Shown here in pieces: positions 32,018 to 32,265 of a DNA stretch of 32,265 nucleotides (within the stretch, counting starts at the first letter, position 1; each line of letters starts with the position of its first letter). This DNA comes from Eubacteriaceae bacterium. Its GTDB lineage: Bacteria > Bacillota > Clostridia > Eubacteriales > Alkalibacteraceae. The translations under genes were made by a program, and so were the position numbers. Below the pieces are notes generated by a model. The model searched no databases, was not told where the DNA came from, and saw only the letters and a program-made list of their open reading frames with translations. The DNA lies in NCBI GenBank assembly GCA_003446375.1, contig DMAW01000086.1:1-32265 (forward strand), written 5' to 3'.

Positions 32018-32265
32018 TCAGGCAGAGTCCTTAAGACAAATGGTGATGAAAGCAAAAGGCATGCAGTCGGATGATGCCAAAGGGTATGTAAAAATATATT
32101 CGGTAGTAGGCGGCAAAGGTGGAGTAGGCGACAACAATGTCAGCGTAAATCTTGCAATATGCATGGCTCAACTGGGGAAAAAGGTCCTTGTTTTGGATGC
32201 TGGCATAGGACTGACCAACGCGGCTCTCCTTCTGGGGATCAAGTACGCTTCTGATTTATTTGACC
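32010..32265 (+). CDS. flhG: FlhG (FleN/YlxH) MinD-type ATPase homologue, N-terminal part (3' cut by window), variant P-loop
   Basis: FlhG limits flagellar number by switching FlhF off; the first 85 residues are in the window. The N-terminal helix has the FlhF-activating pattern DQAESLRQMV (residues 3-12). The deviant Walker A region reads GGKGGVGDNNVS (34-45): the signature Lys is present but the P-loop Lys and the following Thr/Ser, KT in the family, are replaced by DN. The Walker A' strand reads VLDAGIGL instead of VLDADLGL. All three changes would weaken or abolish ATP binding and hydrolysis. ATG 32010 overlaps flhF by eight bases, with GGAG upstream, and the frame is otherwise well conserved (LAICMAQLGKKVLVLDA, LLLGI), so the gene is not simply decaying. 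Confidence 0.85.
   Translation, partial: MIDQAESLRQMVMKAKGMQSDDAKGYVKIYSVVGGKGGVGDNNVSVNLAICMAQLGKKVLVLDAGIGLTNAALLLGIKYASDLFD

Noticed and set aside
32127..32138. A frameshift or sequencing error as the cause of the missing FlhG lysine
   Set aside because: The frame is continuous, conserved family words follow on both sides, and the substitutions need several separate base changes.
1..32265. CRISPR arrays, tRNA or rRNA genes and integrase attachment sites
   Set aside because: No regularly spaced long repeats, no cloverleaf-like or rRNA sequence and no integrase gene were recognised anywhere in the window.

Overview
The window is a contiguous stretch of a low-to-mid GC Firmicutes chromosome, most likely from the class Clostridia or a close relative. 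The reasons are AGA/AGG- and ATA-rich codon use, strong GGAGG-type ribosome binding sites, frequent TTG/GTG starts, and a flagellar gene order (flgB-flgC-fliE-fliF-fliG-fliH-fliI-fliJ-fliK-flgD-flgE-flbD-motA-motB-fliL-fliO-fliP-fliQ-fliR-flhB-flhA-flhF-flhG) that matches clostridial motility islands. No species is claimed.

Left part (1-7080), housekeeping and metabolism: the 3' end of clpB; a CorA-type ion channel followed by a PII-like DUF190 gene; a divergent arsR-arsC pair read leftward, sharing a UUCG-capped convergent terminator with the DUF190 gene and carrying a 20-bp operator palindrome; a lipoprotein gene of unknown family; and a three-gene anaerobic glycerol-3-phosphate oxidation operon (glpA-like, glpB-like, DUF1667). 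The glp operon is preceded by a promoter and a terminator-like leader hairpin, the layout expected for GlpP antitermination.

Middle part (7127-13757), late flagellar genes: a membrane-bound PAS-GGDEF diguanylate cyclase, then flagellin with a sigma-28 promoter and a leader that contains a CsrA-type GGA-loop hairpin, then a second sigma-28 promoter driving flaG-fliD-fliS-fliT-like. The last gene of this operon is unexpected: a 281-residue zinc-ribbon/HTH protein that looks like a domesticated transposase. It sits directly before the operon terminator.

Right part (14027-32265), the early flagellar operon: 23 tightly packed or overlapping genes in one direction build the rod, MS ring, export apparatus, hook, stator and the FlhF/FlhG placement pair. 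The only sizeable break is the fliE-fliF spacer, which holds three copies of a 7-mer at exact 23-nt intervals. fliM, fliN, fliA, flgK, flgL, flgM, fliW and csrA are not in the window.

The most striking points are (a) an FlhG whose deviant Walker A motif has lost the P-loop lysine and following Thr/Ser while its N-terminal FlhF-activating DQAxxLR motif is intact, next to an FlhF with an altered G3 motif (DTVGAS instead of DTAGR-type); (b) the transposase-like gene embedded in a sigma-28 flagellar operon; and (c) several leader RNA structures (glp attenuator, flagellin CsrA hairpin).
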